21,759 nt of DNA from an uncultured Eubacteriales bacterium. Lineage in GTDB: Bacteria; Bacillota; Clostridia; Oscillospirales; Butyricicoccaceae. Under the pieces are notes generated by a model that saw only the letters and a program-made list of their open reading frames with translations, had not been told where the DNA came from and searched no databases. Positions 8,382 through 15,783 of the stretch are shown here, one piece after another. The translations under genes were made by a program, and so were the position numbers. The stretch lies in the NCBI GenBank assembly GCA_910585875.1, contig CAJUIK010000023.1, forward strand, positions 4,602 through 26,360, given 5' to 3'. Every line of letters starts with the position of its first letter. The first letter of the stretch is position 1.

Positions 8382-8411
8382 ATTATATAGGCGCCCGGCG
8401 GGGCTTTGCAA
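8382..8411 (-). promoter_or_regulatory. Promoter of the ABC transporter operon
   Basis: On the minus strand a perfect -10 TATAAT (8382-8387) is preceded after 18 bp by TTGCAA (8406-8411, 4/6 to the -35). Transcription would start near 8375 and give a leader of about 113 nt before the binding-protein ATG. The spacer is GC-rich and partly self-complementary, which could be an operator, but I recognise no specific regulator site. Confidence 0.6.
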
Positions 8412-8494
8412 TCGAATTATTAAATAAGTGTGAACTCGTCAATTTGTAAAACCGATACCTGTGGCGCCCTATGGAAAATAGGCGGCGGCGAACG

Positions 8495-8519
8495 AAAAAA
8501 TCGGGGGCTTTTGCCCCCG
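8495..8519 (-). terminator. Minus-strand rho-independent terminator with no assigned gene
   Basis: A perfect 7-bp stem CGGGGGC/GCCCCCG (8502-8508 with 8513-8519) has a 4-nt loop. On the minus strand it is followed by six T (8495-8500). It is well formed only in the minus direction. It lies upstream of the proposed transporter promoters, so it would stop transcripts that start to the right of 8520, antisense to the methyltransferase leader. Confidence 0.75.
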
Positions 8520-8526
8520 TAAACCG

Positions 8527-8555
8527 TTGCCTATCCGTCAAAAATCTGCAATAAT
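8527..8555 (+). promoter_or_regulatory. Promoter of the methyltransferase gene
   Basis: TTGCCT (8527-8532, 4/6) and AATAAT (8550-8555, 5/6) are separated by 17 bp. Transcription would begin near 8562, leaving a short leader of about 40 nt before the GTG start at 8601. No other plausible plus-strand promoter is seen closer to the gene. Confidence 0.5.
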
Positions 8556-8600
8556 AGAGAAGACGAACAAACACGAAGAAAAACAAAGCGAGGATGGAAT

Positions 8601-9737
8601 GTGAATACCTATACCTTTTGCGTCCCCTGCCTGTTGGGGACAGAAGGGCTGACGGCGGACGAGCTGCGCTACGGCGGTTTCGCCGGAGTCCGGGCGGAAA
8701 ACGGCCGGGTTTATTTCGAGGGGCCTCTGAGCCAAGCCGCCCGGGCCAATATCCGGCTGCGCTGCGGCGAGCGGGTGCTGCTGCGGCTGGCCTCCTTCCA
8801 GGCCCTGTCCTTCGACGATCTGTTTGAGGGGGTCAAAGGGCTGGATTGGCAGGATTACCTGCCGGCGGACGCCGCCTTCCCCGTGACGGGCTATTGTGTC
8901 GATTCCCAGCTGCACAGCGTGCCCGATTGCCAGCGCATTGTCAAAAAGGCCGTTGTGGAGCGGCTGAAGGCGGCCTATGGAATCAGCTGGTTTGAGGAAA
9001 CCGGCGTCAAATACCAGATCCGCTTCGCGCTGATGAACGATCGGGCGGAGATTTATCTGGATACCACCGGCGCGCCCCTTTACAAAAGGGGCTATCGGCT
9101 GGCGACTCAGCAGGCCCCCCTGCGAGAGACGCTGGCGGCCAGTTTGGTCAAGCTGGCCCGGTACCGGGGCCGGGAAGAGCTGATCGACCCTTTCTGCGGC
9201 TCGGGAACCATCGCGATCGAGGCCGCCATGGCCTGTTGCCAGATCGCCCCCGGCGCCCGGCGTTCCTTTGACGGGGAGGCTTGGCAATTTGAAGACGGCT
9301 TGTGGAGCCGGCAGCGGGAAGAGGCCCAGTCGGAGGAAAAAATCCAAAAGCTGCCCGTCTCCGCCTCGGATATTTCGGCGGAGGCCGTGGAGCTGGCTCG
9401 GCAGAACGCCCGCCGGGCTGGAGTGGAGGACTGTATCGGTTTCCGCCGGGCAGACGCCTTGGGCCTGCCCTATACCGGCCGACGGGGAACCTTGATCTGC
9501 AACCCGCCCTATGGCCGCCGTCTGCTGGACCAGGAGGAGGCCCGGCGGATTTACGACGGCCTGGGCCGGGCTTTGCAGGGGGCGGATTCCTTGAAAAAAT
9601 ACGTCCTCACAGCCGACGAGGGCTTTGAGGAGGCCTTCGGCGCCAAAGCGGACAAGCGCCGCAAGCTCTACAACGGCATGATCAAATGCCAGCTCTATAT
9701 GTATTTTCGTCAACCAGCCTCCAAAGAGGCGGAATAG
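8601..9737 (+). CDS. THUMP-domain class I SAM-dependent RNA methyltransferase (RlmL N-part/YpsC-like)
   Basis: 378 residues, starting with GTG at 8601 after GAGGA. The N-terminal part (about 1-60) matches the RlmL/YpsC ferredoxin-like region. A THUMP domain follows (about 60-165) and ends in the family motif KRGYR (about 162-166). The Rossmann methyltransferase domain has SAM-binding DPFCGSGT (196-203) and the catalytic N6/N2-guanine-type motif NPPYG (301-305). The length equals the stand-alone Firmicutes YpsC type, corresponding to the N-terminal half of the fused E. coli RlmL, which makes m2G2445 in 23S rRNA. An rRNA target is therefore likely but the exact base is not certain. The gene is monocistronic or co-transcribed with the lipid kinase 59 bp downstream. 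Confidence 0.93.
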   Translation: MNTYTFCVPCLLGTEGLTADELRYGGFAGVRAENGRVYFEGPLSQAARANIRLRCGERVLLRLASFQALSFDDLFEGVKGLDWQDYLPADAAFPVTGYCVDSQLHSVPDCQRIVKKAVVERLKAAYGISWFEETGVKYQIRFALMNDRAEIYLDTTGAPLYKRGYRLATQQAPLRETLAASLVKLARYRGREELIDPFCGSGTIAIEAAMACCQIAPGARRSFDGEAWQFEDGLWSRQREEAQSEEKIQKLPVSASDISAEAVELARQNARRAGVEDCIGFRRADALGLPYTGRRGTLICNPPYGRRLLDQEEARRIYDGLGRALQGADSLKKYVLTADEGFEEAFGAKADKRRKLYNGMIKCQLYMYFRQPASKEAE

Positions 9738-9796
9738 ATTTTGGGAAAGCCGCGCCCCAAAGAGCGGGCGGCAGGTTCTGGGGAGGGAAACATGAG

Positions 9797-10915
9797 GTGA
9801 AAGCGGAAGGGCCGAAACGATACAGGGCGGAGGAATATATCCGGCAAAAGGATCGGCGGGCCGCTTCGCCGGATCAGCCGGCGGCCAGCGGCGTCAAACA
9901 TATTTTTCTGATCAACCCGGCGGCGGGCCGGGGCAAAAGCCAGGCCCGCCTGGCCGCCCTCTGCCGGGAGACGGCGGAGGAGCGCCGGCTGGATTACGAG
10001 ATTTTGGCGACAGAATACCCGGGCCACGGGGCGGAGTTGGTGAAAAAGGCCGTGGGCCAGAGCGGCGGGCGGCGGGTGCGGATTTACGCCTGCGGCGGCG
10101 ACGGCACGCTGAACGAAGCGGCCCGAGGCGCCTTTGGCGCCTGGAACGCCGCCGTGACCCATTATCCTGCGGGAACGGGCAACGATTTCATCAAGGCTTT
10201 CGGCGCTCAGAGCCGGGCTTTTTACCGCCTACCCGCCCTGGTGGACGGCAAGGAAATCGCCATGGATTATATCCAGGCCGACTGCGGCGGCGCAGTCAAC
10301 GTCTTGTCCGTGGGGGCGGACGCCCGGGTGGCCGCCGGCGTGGCCAAATACAAAAAGCTGCCCCTGCCCCCGGGCCAGACGCCGCCATATCTCCTGTCCG
10401 CTGCGGAACACATCATCCGAGGCCTGGGAGAGGAGTACGAGGTGGAAATCGACGGCGTCCGCCGAGACGGAGCTTACACCTTGATTTTTCTGGGCAACGG
10501 CGGTTGGTATGGGGGCGGGTTTTGTCCCGTTCCCCAGGCCTGCCCCCGGGACGGCCTGTTGGACGTGCTGCTGGTGAGCAAAGTCAGCCGCCTCACCGCC
10601 GCCCGGGTGGTAACGGCCTATAAGCAGGGCCGTTATTGGGAGTATCCGCAGTATATCGCCCATATCCTGGCCAAGGAGGTCAAAATCCGCCTGAAGGGCG
10701 GCGGGCAGATGTGCGTCAATCTGGACGGCGAAATCGCCTATTCCAACTGTTTGGAGGCCCGGCTGCTGCCCGGCTTGCGCTTCGTGATGGCCGATCCCAT
10801 CCAGGATTTTGCCAATAAGCCCGAAATCCCCGGTCAGGACAATCGATTGGAACAGGCCAAGCGAAAGGGAAACGGCCTGTGGAGGGAGATAAAGGGGCGG
10901 TTTCAGCAGAAATAA
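9797..10915 (+). CDS. YegS/DagK-family diacylglycerol (lipid) kinase
   Basis: 372 residues from the GTG at 9797, which follows GGAGG (9782-9786) by 10 nt. The frame stays open back to 9686 inside the methyltransferase gene, but those residues are not family-like. The first 32 residues are polar and probably not conserved; the kinase domain begins near FLINPAAGRGKS (about 37-48). The diagnostic nucleotide-binding motifs are GGDGT (about 100-104) and PAGTGND (about 124-130). A C-terminal beta-sandwich domain includes NVLSVGADA and VNLDGE. Such enzymes use ATP to phosphorylate diacylglycerol or related lipids at the membrane, recycling lipid head-group intermediates. An ATG at 9792 opens a two-codon frame (Met-Arg-stop) that overlaps the GTG, which may affect initiation. 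The substrate is inferred from the family. Confidence 0.9.
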   Translation: MKAEGPKRYRAEEYIRQKDRRAASPDQPAASGVKHIFLINPAAGRGKSQARLAALCRETAEERRLDYEILATEYPGHGAELVKKAVGQSGGRRVRIYACGGDGTLNEAARGAFGAWNAAVTHYPAGTGNDFIKAFGAQSRAFYRLPALVDGKEIAMDYIQADCGGAVNVLSVGADARVAAGVAKYKKLPLPPGQTPPYLLSAAEHIIRGLGEEYEVEIDGVRRDGAYTLIFLGNGGWYGGGFCPVPQACPRDGLLDVLLVSKVSRLTAARVVTAYKQGRYWEYPQYIAHILAKEVKIRLKGGGQMCVNLDGEIAYSNCLEARLLPGLRFVMADPIQDFANKPEIPGQDNRLEQAKRKGNGLWREIKGRFQQK

Positions 10916-11018
10916 CAAATCATGGGGGAGCGCCGGAGGGGAGGCGAAAGACGGCTGAAAATTCGCTTGCCCGGCGCCCCTCGACAACCCAATTTACATG
11001 GAATGCGGCCGGAGATCC

Positions 11019-11039
11019 GCGGCGTTCAGCGCCGCTTTT
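11019..11039 (+). terminator. Weak terminator-like hairpin after the lipid kinase
   Basis: GCGGCG (11019-11024) pairs with CGCCGC (11030-11035) around a 5-nt loop and is followed by TTTT (11036-11039). The stem is GC-rich but short and the T run is only four, so termination may be partial. It separates the kinase from the SWIM-gene cluster. Confidence 0.5.
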
Positions 11040-11062
11040 GTGGGCCGCGCCGGATATTTTTT

Positions 11063-11110
11063 AGGAAAGGGGGAGTTCCCGCGGTTTTTCCGCGGGACGA
11101 TTGAATTCTA
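11063..11110 (+). promoter_or_regulatory. Strong Shine-Dalgarno separated from the SWIM-gene ATG by a hairpin
   Basis: AGGAAAGGGGGAG at 11063-11075 is the only good ribosome site near the ATG at 11111, but it lies 35 nt away. Between them is a perfect 8-bp hairpin, TCCCGCGG (11077-11084) and CCGCGGGA (11090-11097), with a T5 loop. Folding removes 21 nt and brings the effective spacing to about 14 nt. In-frame upstream extension is blocked by TGA at 11102-11104. Confidence 0.5.
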
Positions 11111-12553
11111 ATGGAACTCACAGAACAATTTATTTTGCTTCAAGCGCCCAACGGCGCGGCGGCGGAAAATGGCAGGAAGCTGTCGAAAAAAGGCGCTTTC
11201 GCCGCTCTGCATCGGACGGAGGACGACACGCTGTACTGGGCGGACTGTGCCGGCAGCGGCAAAAACCCCTATCATGTTTCCGTCGACTGGACGGATAAAG
11301 ACGCCCCGGTCTGCCGGTGTTCCTGCCCCAGCCGGCAGTTCCCCTGCAAACACGCTTTGGGCTTGATGTTTGAGATGCTGGCGGGCAAATCCTTTGAAAT
11401 CGCGGAAATGCCGGCGGATATTGCGGAAAAGCGGGCCAAGCAAGAGGCCAGAGCCGCCAAAAAGCAGGCGGAAGCCGCCGCGCCTCCCAAGCCCAAAAAG
11501 ACCAACGCCGCCGCCCAGAAGAAAAAGCTGACCAAACAGCTGGAAGGGCTGGATATGGCGGAGCGGATGGCTTCGGAGCTGCTGTCCGGCGGTTTAGGCG
11601 CTCTGGCCGGCGCCTCGGCTCAGACCTATGACAAGCTGGCCAAGGACCTGGGGGGATATTATCTCACCGGGCCTCAGATTTCCTTTTCCCGCATTGCTCT
11701 GGCTGTCCGTCAAGTGCAAAAGGACCCGGACCAAGCCTCCGCCGCCTATGGAGAGGCTTTGCGAGTGCTCATTGCCCTGCGTTTCACCTTGAAAAAGGCC
11801 CGGGCTTTCCTCCAGCAGAAGCTGGATTCCGGGGATTTTTCCGCCGAGGACAACAGCCTGTTCGAAGCTCTGGGCGGCGTGTGGCGGCTGGAAGACCTGC
11901 GGGCCCTGGGGGCGTATCGGGAAAACGCCCGGCTGATTCAGCTCTCCTTCGACGCGTCCTTTGACGAGGCCAAAAAGGAATATGTGGAACGGGGCTGGTG
12001 GCTGGATATCGACAGCGGGGAGATCGGCCAGACGCTGAACCTGCGGCCCGCCAAGGCTCTGAAATACGTCAAAGGGGACGACAGCCGCTTCCTTCTGACG
12101 GAGATTCCCACGCTCTATACATACCCCGGCGAAGGGGACCGGCGCATCCGGTGGGAGGAATTTTCCACCAGGGCGCTGACGGATCAGGAGCAGGCCGCTC
12201 TGCCCGGCCTAGCCCAGCCCGACCTGGCCGCGGCGGTCAAGCTGGTGAAAAACCAAATCAAAAACACCCTGGCTCCAAAATTCATGGCCAGCCTGGTTCC
12301 CATCGGCCAGATTGGCGCCGTGGGCGAACAAATTGTGCTGGAAGACCCCAAGGGAGGCCGTATCGTGCTGCGAGACCGGCTGGAAGACGGGGAGGATCAC
12401 GCCGCTGTAGGCCGGCTGAGCCTGCTGCCCGGCCCTATCCCGGCGGGGTCCGCCCTGTTCGGCCTGATTTTTTACGACAACAGCGACCACAGCCTTTGTA
12501 TGCACCCCTACAGCGTCGTGACGCCGGCGGGCATTCTCCGGCTGCAATATTAA
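11111..12553 (+). CDS. SWIM zinc-finger protein of a MoxR/VWA/DUF5682 cluster
   Basis: 480 residues. The SWIM motif is visible as C70-S-C72 ... C79-K-H81 (consensus CxCxnCxH), with an extra Cys at 68. SWIM fingers bind nucleic acid or protein in other families. Residues about 103-145 are a Lys/Ala/Glu-rich, flexible or coiled linker. The remaining 330 residues form a mixed domain with no motif I recognise. The ATG at 11111 is fixed by an in-frame stop just upstream and by the conserved-looking opening ELTEQFILLQAPNG. It is the first of five genes (11111-19310) that together resemble E. coli yehLMPQ and actinobacterial loci encoding SWIM, DUF5691, MoxR, DUF5682 and VWA proteins. E. coli YehQ is the SWIM member. 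Function is unknown; a substrate-recognition role within the MoxR-VWA machine is my inference. Confidence 0.9.
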   Translation: MELTEQFILLQAPNGAAAENGRKLSKKGAFAALHRTEDDTLYWADCAGSGKNPYHVSVDWTDKDAPVCRCSCPSRQFPCKHALGLMFEMLAGKSFEIAEMPADIAEKRAKQEARAAKKQAEAAAPPKPKKTNAAAQKKKLTKQLEGLDMAERMASELLSGGLGALAGASAQTYDKLAKDLGGYYLTGPQISFSRIALAVRQVQKDPDQASAAYGEALRVLIALRFTLKKARAFLQQKLDSGDFSAEDNSLFEALGGVWRLEDLRALGAYRENARLIQLSFDASFDEAKKEYVERGWWLDIDSGEIGQTLNLRPAKALKYVKGDDSRFLLTEIPTLYTYPGEGDRRIRWEEFSTRALTDQEQAALPGLAQPDLAAAVKLVKNQIKNTLAPKFMASLVPIGQIGAVGEQIVLEDPKGGRIVLRDRLEDGEDHAAVGRLSLLPGPIPAGSALFGLIFYDNSDHSLCMHPYSVVTPAGILRLQY

Positions 12554-12566
12554 GGAGGCGGTTTTG

Positions 12567-14507
12567 GTGAATTTGCAACCTCTTTACGACGTGAAAGAGC
12601 GGCTGGAATACGCCGCCGTGGCCGGGACTGGCCTGCTGAGCGAGGATTTTCGGCTCCAGCGAGCGGCGGAGGGACTCAAGCCCTTGGCGGCGGCCAGCCA
12701 GGTCTTCGCTCGGGTGGATCAGGGCGTCCAAGCCCTGCTGACCGCCCCGGCGGAAAAGCGGGCCGGCCTGCTGTTGGACGTGCTGGCCCTGGCCGACGCA
12801 GTGCTTTACACCCAGGGCAAGACCGGCGCGGCCGGGGATTTGACGCCCCTGCCCAACCTGGGTTGCGGCGGGTATTGCTCCGCCTCCTATTGCCAGCTGG
12901 CGCCTATTATGCAGGCTCTCACGGGAACCGGAGGCGGCCGGATGAACCAGATCGAGCAGGCTTGGCAGGAGCATCCCGAGTTTTTCTCCGATTACCGGGC
13001 GCTGCCCGCTCTGGTCCAGGGCTTGGGCGAAAGCTACGCCGAGCTGGCGGACCTCTATTGCCAGATTCTCGAGGCCCAAGGCCCTTCCATCGTCCCTCTG
13101 CTTCAGGCGGGCTTTGACCCGGCGGGCAAGCGGGATATGGCCCGGCGGGTTCAGGTGATGGAAAAGCTGGCCGGCGCCTCGCAAAACGATTGGTACCTGG
13201 CTCAGCTGGAGCAGGCCAAAAAGCCCGTCCGGGGTTCGCTGATTTTCGCCCTGCGCCATGCGCCGGAAAACCTGGAAAAGCTGATTGAGCTGGCCAAGAC
13301 CGAAAAGGGCGAGAACAAAGACATGGCCTGCCGAGCCCTGGCCCGGATGGAGGGAGAGGGCGTTTTGGACTACTGGCGGAAGCTGGCGGAAAAGAACGAG
13401 GACAAAACGCTGGACTATATGCAGGGCGCTTTGAGCGACACCGCCTGCCGTATTACAGCGGAGCTTTGGGACAAGGCGCTGGACTACTACCGCCCCGTCG
13501 CCCAGCAGCCCCAAAGCCAGGCGTTGACCTCCGAAGACCTGGGCAGGCTTCAGCATTTGATAGACGCGCTGGAGGACAAGAGCAGCCCGGAAATCTGGGA
13601 AACCTATCAAAAAATCGCCCGACTGGGCCTGGGGCTGGACCGGGTGATGGAAACCAATGAGAAGGGCAAGAAAAACCGGATTTTGATGACTTTCAACGCG
13701 GCCGGTTATTACCGCAATACCCGGGGCCAGCGGCCTTTCAGCGAAACCGCGCCCCTTTGCCTGGCCAGGAGCATCCGGGCCAACCCGGAACCCGGCCTGT
13801 GCCGGCTGGCGGGTCAGCTGAACCAGCTCTTCGGCGGCCCGTGGGCGATTCCCGCTCTGATGGCGGCGCTGACCGCTCTGGACAGCGAGGAGGCTTACGA
13901 GCGGGCGGAGGAGATTCTGGGCCCCGGAGGCCAAAAACGGCCGGACAGCCGGTTTCTGCTGCAAGACGCCTTATGGGGCTTGGCCTGGGAGGAGAATCAG
14001 AAGGCGTTTCTCTTCTATAACGTCTATCGCCACGACCCGATTTCCGAAAAGGTGACGTATGCCACAATCCCCATCAAAGCCCCCCTGGACCCTCGCTGGT
14101 ATGATTTGCTGATGCAGGTAGGCGAGCTGGATTCTATCCTGCTGAACCTGCTGCGGCCCCTGGAGCCCGAGCTGAAACAGAGAATCGGGAAGTATTGCTA
14201 TGCGCGCATTACCACCCGAGGCCATTTGGACCCCCAGGCGTATGTAAACGCTCTGCTCAAATGCGATTGGAAGGATTGGGACGGCTTTATGGTCAAATGC
14301 GTCCAGAGCAGCGGCCAAGTCTGGTTCCGCAACGCCATGGCCGTGCTAGAGCGGCTGCCGATCTCTTATCAGGACAAGGCGGATCAGCTGGAGACCATCA
14401 TGGAGCTGATCAAGAGCAAAAAGGTCAAAGCGCAATATGGAACCTGGCCTGAAGCCGCGGCCAAACAGACTGTGGCCAACTGGCGGCGGCAGGCGGAACA
14501 GGCGTAA
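12567..14507 (+). CDS. HEAT-like helical protein of the MoxR/VWA cluster
   Basis: 646 residues from the GTG at 12567, placed 8 nt after AAGGAGG (12552-12558). A TTG three bases earlier is possible but too close to that site. The SD overlaps the stop codon of the SWIM gene, so translation is coupled. The protein looks entirely alpha-helical, with HEAT-like paired helices clearest around residues 220-320 (for example LIFALRHAPENLEKLIELA). A cysteine cluster lies at about C100, C104 and C109 (LGCGGYCSASYC), which might bind a metal. There is no catalytic motif, signal peptide or membrane segment. By position it occupies the slot of the DUF5691 gene in related actinobacterial loci, but I cannot confirm homology. 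A scaffold or adaptor role is likely. Confidence 0.85.
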   Translation: MNLQPLYDVKERLEYAAVAGTGLLSEDFRLQRAAEGLKPLAAASQVFARVDQGVQALLTAPAEKRAGLLLDVLALADAVLYTQGKTGAAGDLTPLPNLGCGGYCSASYCQLAPIMQALTGTGGGRMNQIEQAWQEHPEFFSDYRALPALVQGLGESYAELADLYCQILEAQGPSIVPLLQAGFDPAGKRDMARRVQVMEKLAGASQNDWYLAQLEQAKKPVRGSLIFALRHAPENLEKLIELAKTEKGENKDMACRALARMEGEGVLDYWRKLAEKNEDKTLDYMQGALSDTACRITAELWDKALDYYRPVAQQPQSQALTSEDLGRLQHLIDALEDKSSPEIWETYQKIARLGLGLDRVMETNEKGKKNRILMTFNAAGYYRNTRGQRPFSETAPLCLARSIRANPEPGLCRLAGQLNQLFGGPWAIPALMAALTALDSEEAYERAEEILGPGGQKRPDSRFLLQDALWGLAWEENQKAFLFYNVYRHDPISEKVTYATIPIKAPLDPRWYDLLMQVGELDSILLNLLRPLEPELKQRIGKYCYARITTRGHLDPQAYVNALLKCDWKDWDGFMVKCVQSSGQVWFRNAMAVLERLPISYQDKADQLETIMELIKSKKVKAQYGTWPEAAAKQTVANWRRQAEQA

Positions 14508-14691
14508 TTTTCGCCGCGTTTCCTGCGCGCCTTCCGGCGGGACAAAGGGAAGCCCCGGCCGGGCGGATCTCGTCGATTGGGGATTTGCCAGGAGTTTGTT
14601 TTTCGTTCAATCCCTTATCCAAATGTTCAAAGCGGGGCGCGAGGCGGCGCCCGCGACGTTGTAAAAAGAAAAAGCAAAGGAGAGCAATGCC
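14508..14691 (+). other. 184-bp internal gap between HEAT-like and MoxR genes
   Basis: This is the largest gap inside the five-gene cluster. I see no coding frame, no good promoter and no terminator. A 6-bp hairpin (GGGCGC/GCGCCC, 6-nt loop) lies near 14636-14653. One near-match to a DnaA box (TTATCCAAA, 14615-14623) is probably chance. AAAGGAG near 14676-14682 serves the MoxR gene. Confidence 0.5.
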
Positions 14692-15783
14692 ATGTCTGAA
14701 CAAAATGTCCAGCGGCTGCCCGCGGAGCAGCTGTATCAGCGGGAATTGGAGGCCCTGATCGCGGCGGAAAAAGATCCGATTCCCACCGGGTGGCGGATGT
14801 CCCCCCGGTCTGTGCTGACGTATATCGTCGGCGGCGAAAAAGTCAAAGGAGTGGAGATCACCCCGAAATATATGGGCGGCCGCCGGCTGGTGGAAATCGC
14901 CATCGCCACGCTGGTGACGGATCGGGCCCTGTTGCTGATCGGCGAGCCCGGCACGGCCAAATCCTGGCTCAGCGAGCATCTGTCCGCCGCCGTCAACGGC
15001 GATTCCACCAAGGTGGTCCAGGGCACGGCGGGCACCACAGAGGAGCAGATCCGCTATTCCTGGAATTACGCTATGCTGATCGCCAAAGGCCCCTGCCTGG
15101 AGGCCATGGTCAAAAGCCCGGTCTACCGGGCCATGGAAACCGGCTCTGTGGCTCGGGTGGAAGAGATTTCCCGCTGTGCCAGCGAAGTTCAGGACGCGCT
15201 GATCTCCATCCTTTCGGAAAAGCGCGTCAGCGTGCCCGAACTGGGGCTGGAAGTCCCGGCGCAAAAGGGCTTTTCCGTCATCGCCACGGCCAACACCCGG
15301 GACAAGGGCGTCAACGATATGTCGGCGGCCTTGAAGCGGCGGTTCAACATCGTGGTTCTGCCCACCCCTTCGGATATGGCCACCGAGATGGAAATCGTCC
15401 GCACGCGGGTGGCCCAGCTTTCCGCCGGCTTGGATTTGAACGCCCGCCAGCCCGAAGAGGATATGGTGGAAAAAGTGGTTTCCATCTTTCGGGAACTGCG
15501 CGGCGGCGCCACGCTGGACGGCAAGCAGAAGCTGAAAACCCCCTCCGGCGTGCTGTCTACCGCCGAGGCCATCTCGCTGCTGGCCAATTCCATGGCCCTG
15601 GCGGGCAGCTTTGGCGACGGCGGCGTCTCCCCAGAGGACCTGGCCGCCGCCCTTCAGGGCGCCGTGGTCAAAGACGAGGATAAGGACAAAGTCTGCTGGA
15701 AAGAATATCTGGAAAACGTCATGAAAAAGAGGGGCTCCGACTGGCTGCCCTTGTATAAGGCCTGTCGGGAGCTGAATGGCTGA
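14692..15783 (+). CDS. MoxR-type AAA+ ATPase (YehL-like)
   Basis: 363 residues. Walker A is GEPGTAKS (84-91), the MoxR-style variant with Ala before Lys. Walker B is ARVEEISR, with E157-E158 where most AAA+ proteins have Asp-Glu. Sensor 1 is IATANTRD, and the ALKRRF segment supplies the arginine finger. A helical lid ends the core, followed by a C-terminal extension. MoxR ATPases work as hexameric remodelling chaperones with VWA-domain partners, often for metal insertion or protein activation; the VWA partner here is the gene at 18135. E. coli YehL has about the same length, as I recall. The ATG follows AAAGGAG. The stop codon overlaps the next ATG by one base (TGATG), so this protein and the DUF5682 protein are translationally coupled. 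Confidence 0.92.
   Translation: MSEQNVQRLPAEQLYQRELEALIAAEKDPIPTGWRMSPRSVLTYIVGGEKVKGVEITPKYMGGRRLVEIAIATLVTDRALLLIGEPGTAKSWLSEHLSAAVNGDSTKVVQGTAGTTEEQIRYSWNYAMLIAKGPCLEAMVKSPVYRAMETGSVARVEEISRCASEVQDALISILSEKRVSVPELGLEVPAQKGFSVIATANTRDKGVNDMSAALKRRFNIVVLPTPSDMATEMEIVRTRVAQLSAGLDLNARQPEEDMVEKVVSIFRELRGGATLDGKQKLKTPSGVLSTAEAISLLANSMALAGSFGDGGVSPEDLAAALQGAVVKDEDKDKVCWKEYLENVMKKRGSDWLPLYKACRELNG

Larger units (their letters stand above)
8263..8600. other. 338-bp divergent intergenic region
   Basis: No convincing gene lies here. The region separates the minus-strand transporter operon from the plus-strand methyltransferase gene. It holds a minus-strand promoter (8382-8411), a plus-strand promoter (8527-8555) and a minus-strand terminator (8495-8519). 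A small hairpin (CCGGG 8280-8284 with CCCGG 8290-8294) sits directly upstream of the binding-protein ribosome site. A second, weaker minus-strand promoter pair is TTGACG (8437-8442) with AATAAT (8416-8421), though the 15-bp spacing is short. The stretch around 8411-8450 is AT-rich compared with the rest of the window. Confidence 0.75.

Noticed and set aside
8383..8586. Small minus-strand frame of 67 codons in the divergent intergenic region
   Set aside because: It reads through the terminator stem and the promoter region and its composition is not protein-like.
12435..13964. Minus-strand open frame of 509 codons opposite the SWIM and HEAT-like genes
   Set aside because: Antisense shadow of the plus-strand genes; no ribosome site or domain.
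14615..14623. TTATCCAAA, one mismatch from a DnaA box
   Set aside because: A single isolated near-match is expected by chance, unlike the clustered perfect boxes at 1565-1616.
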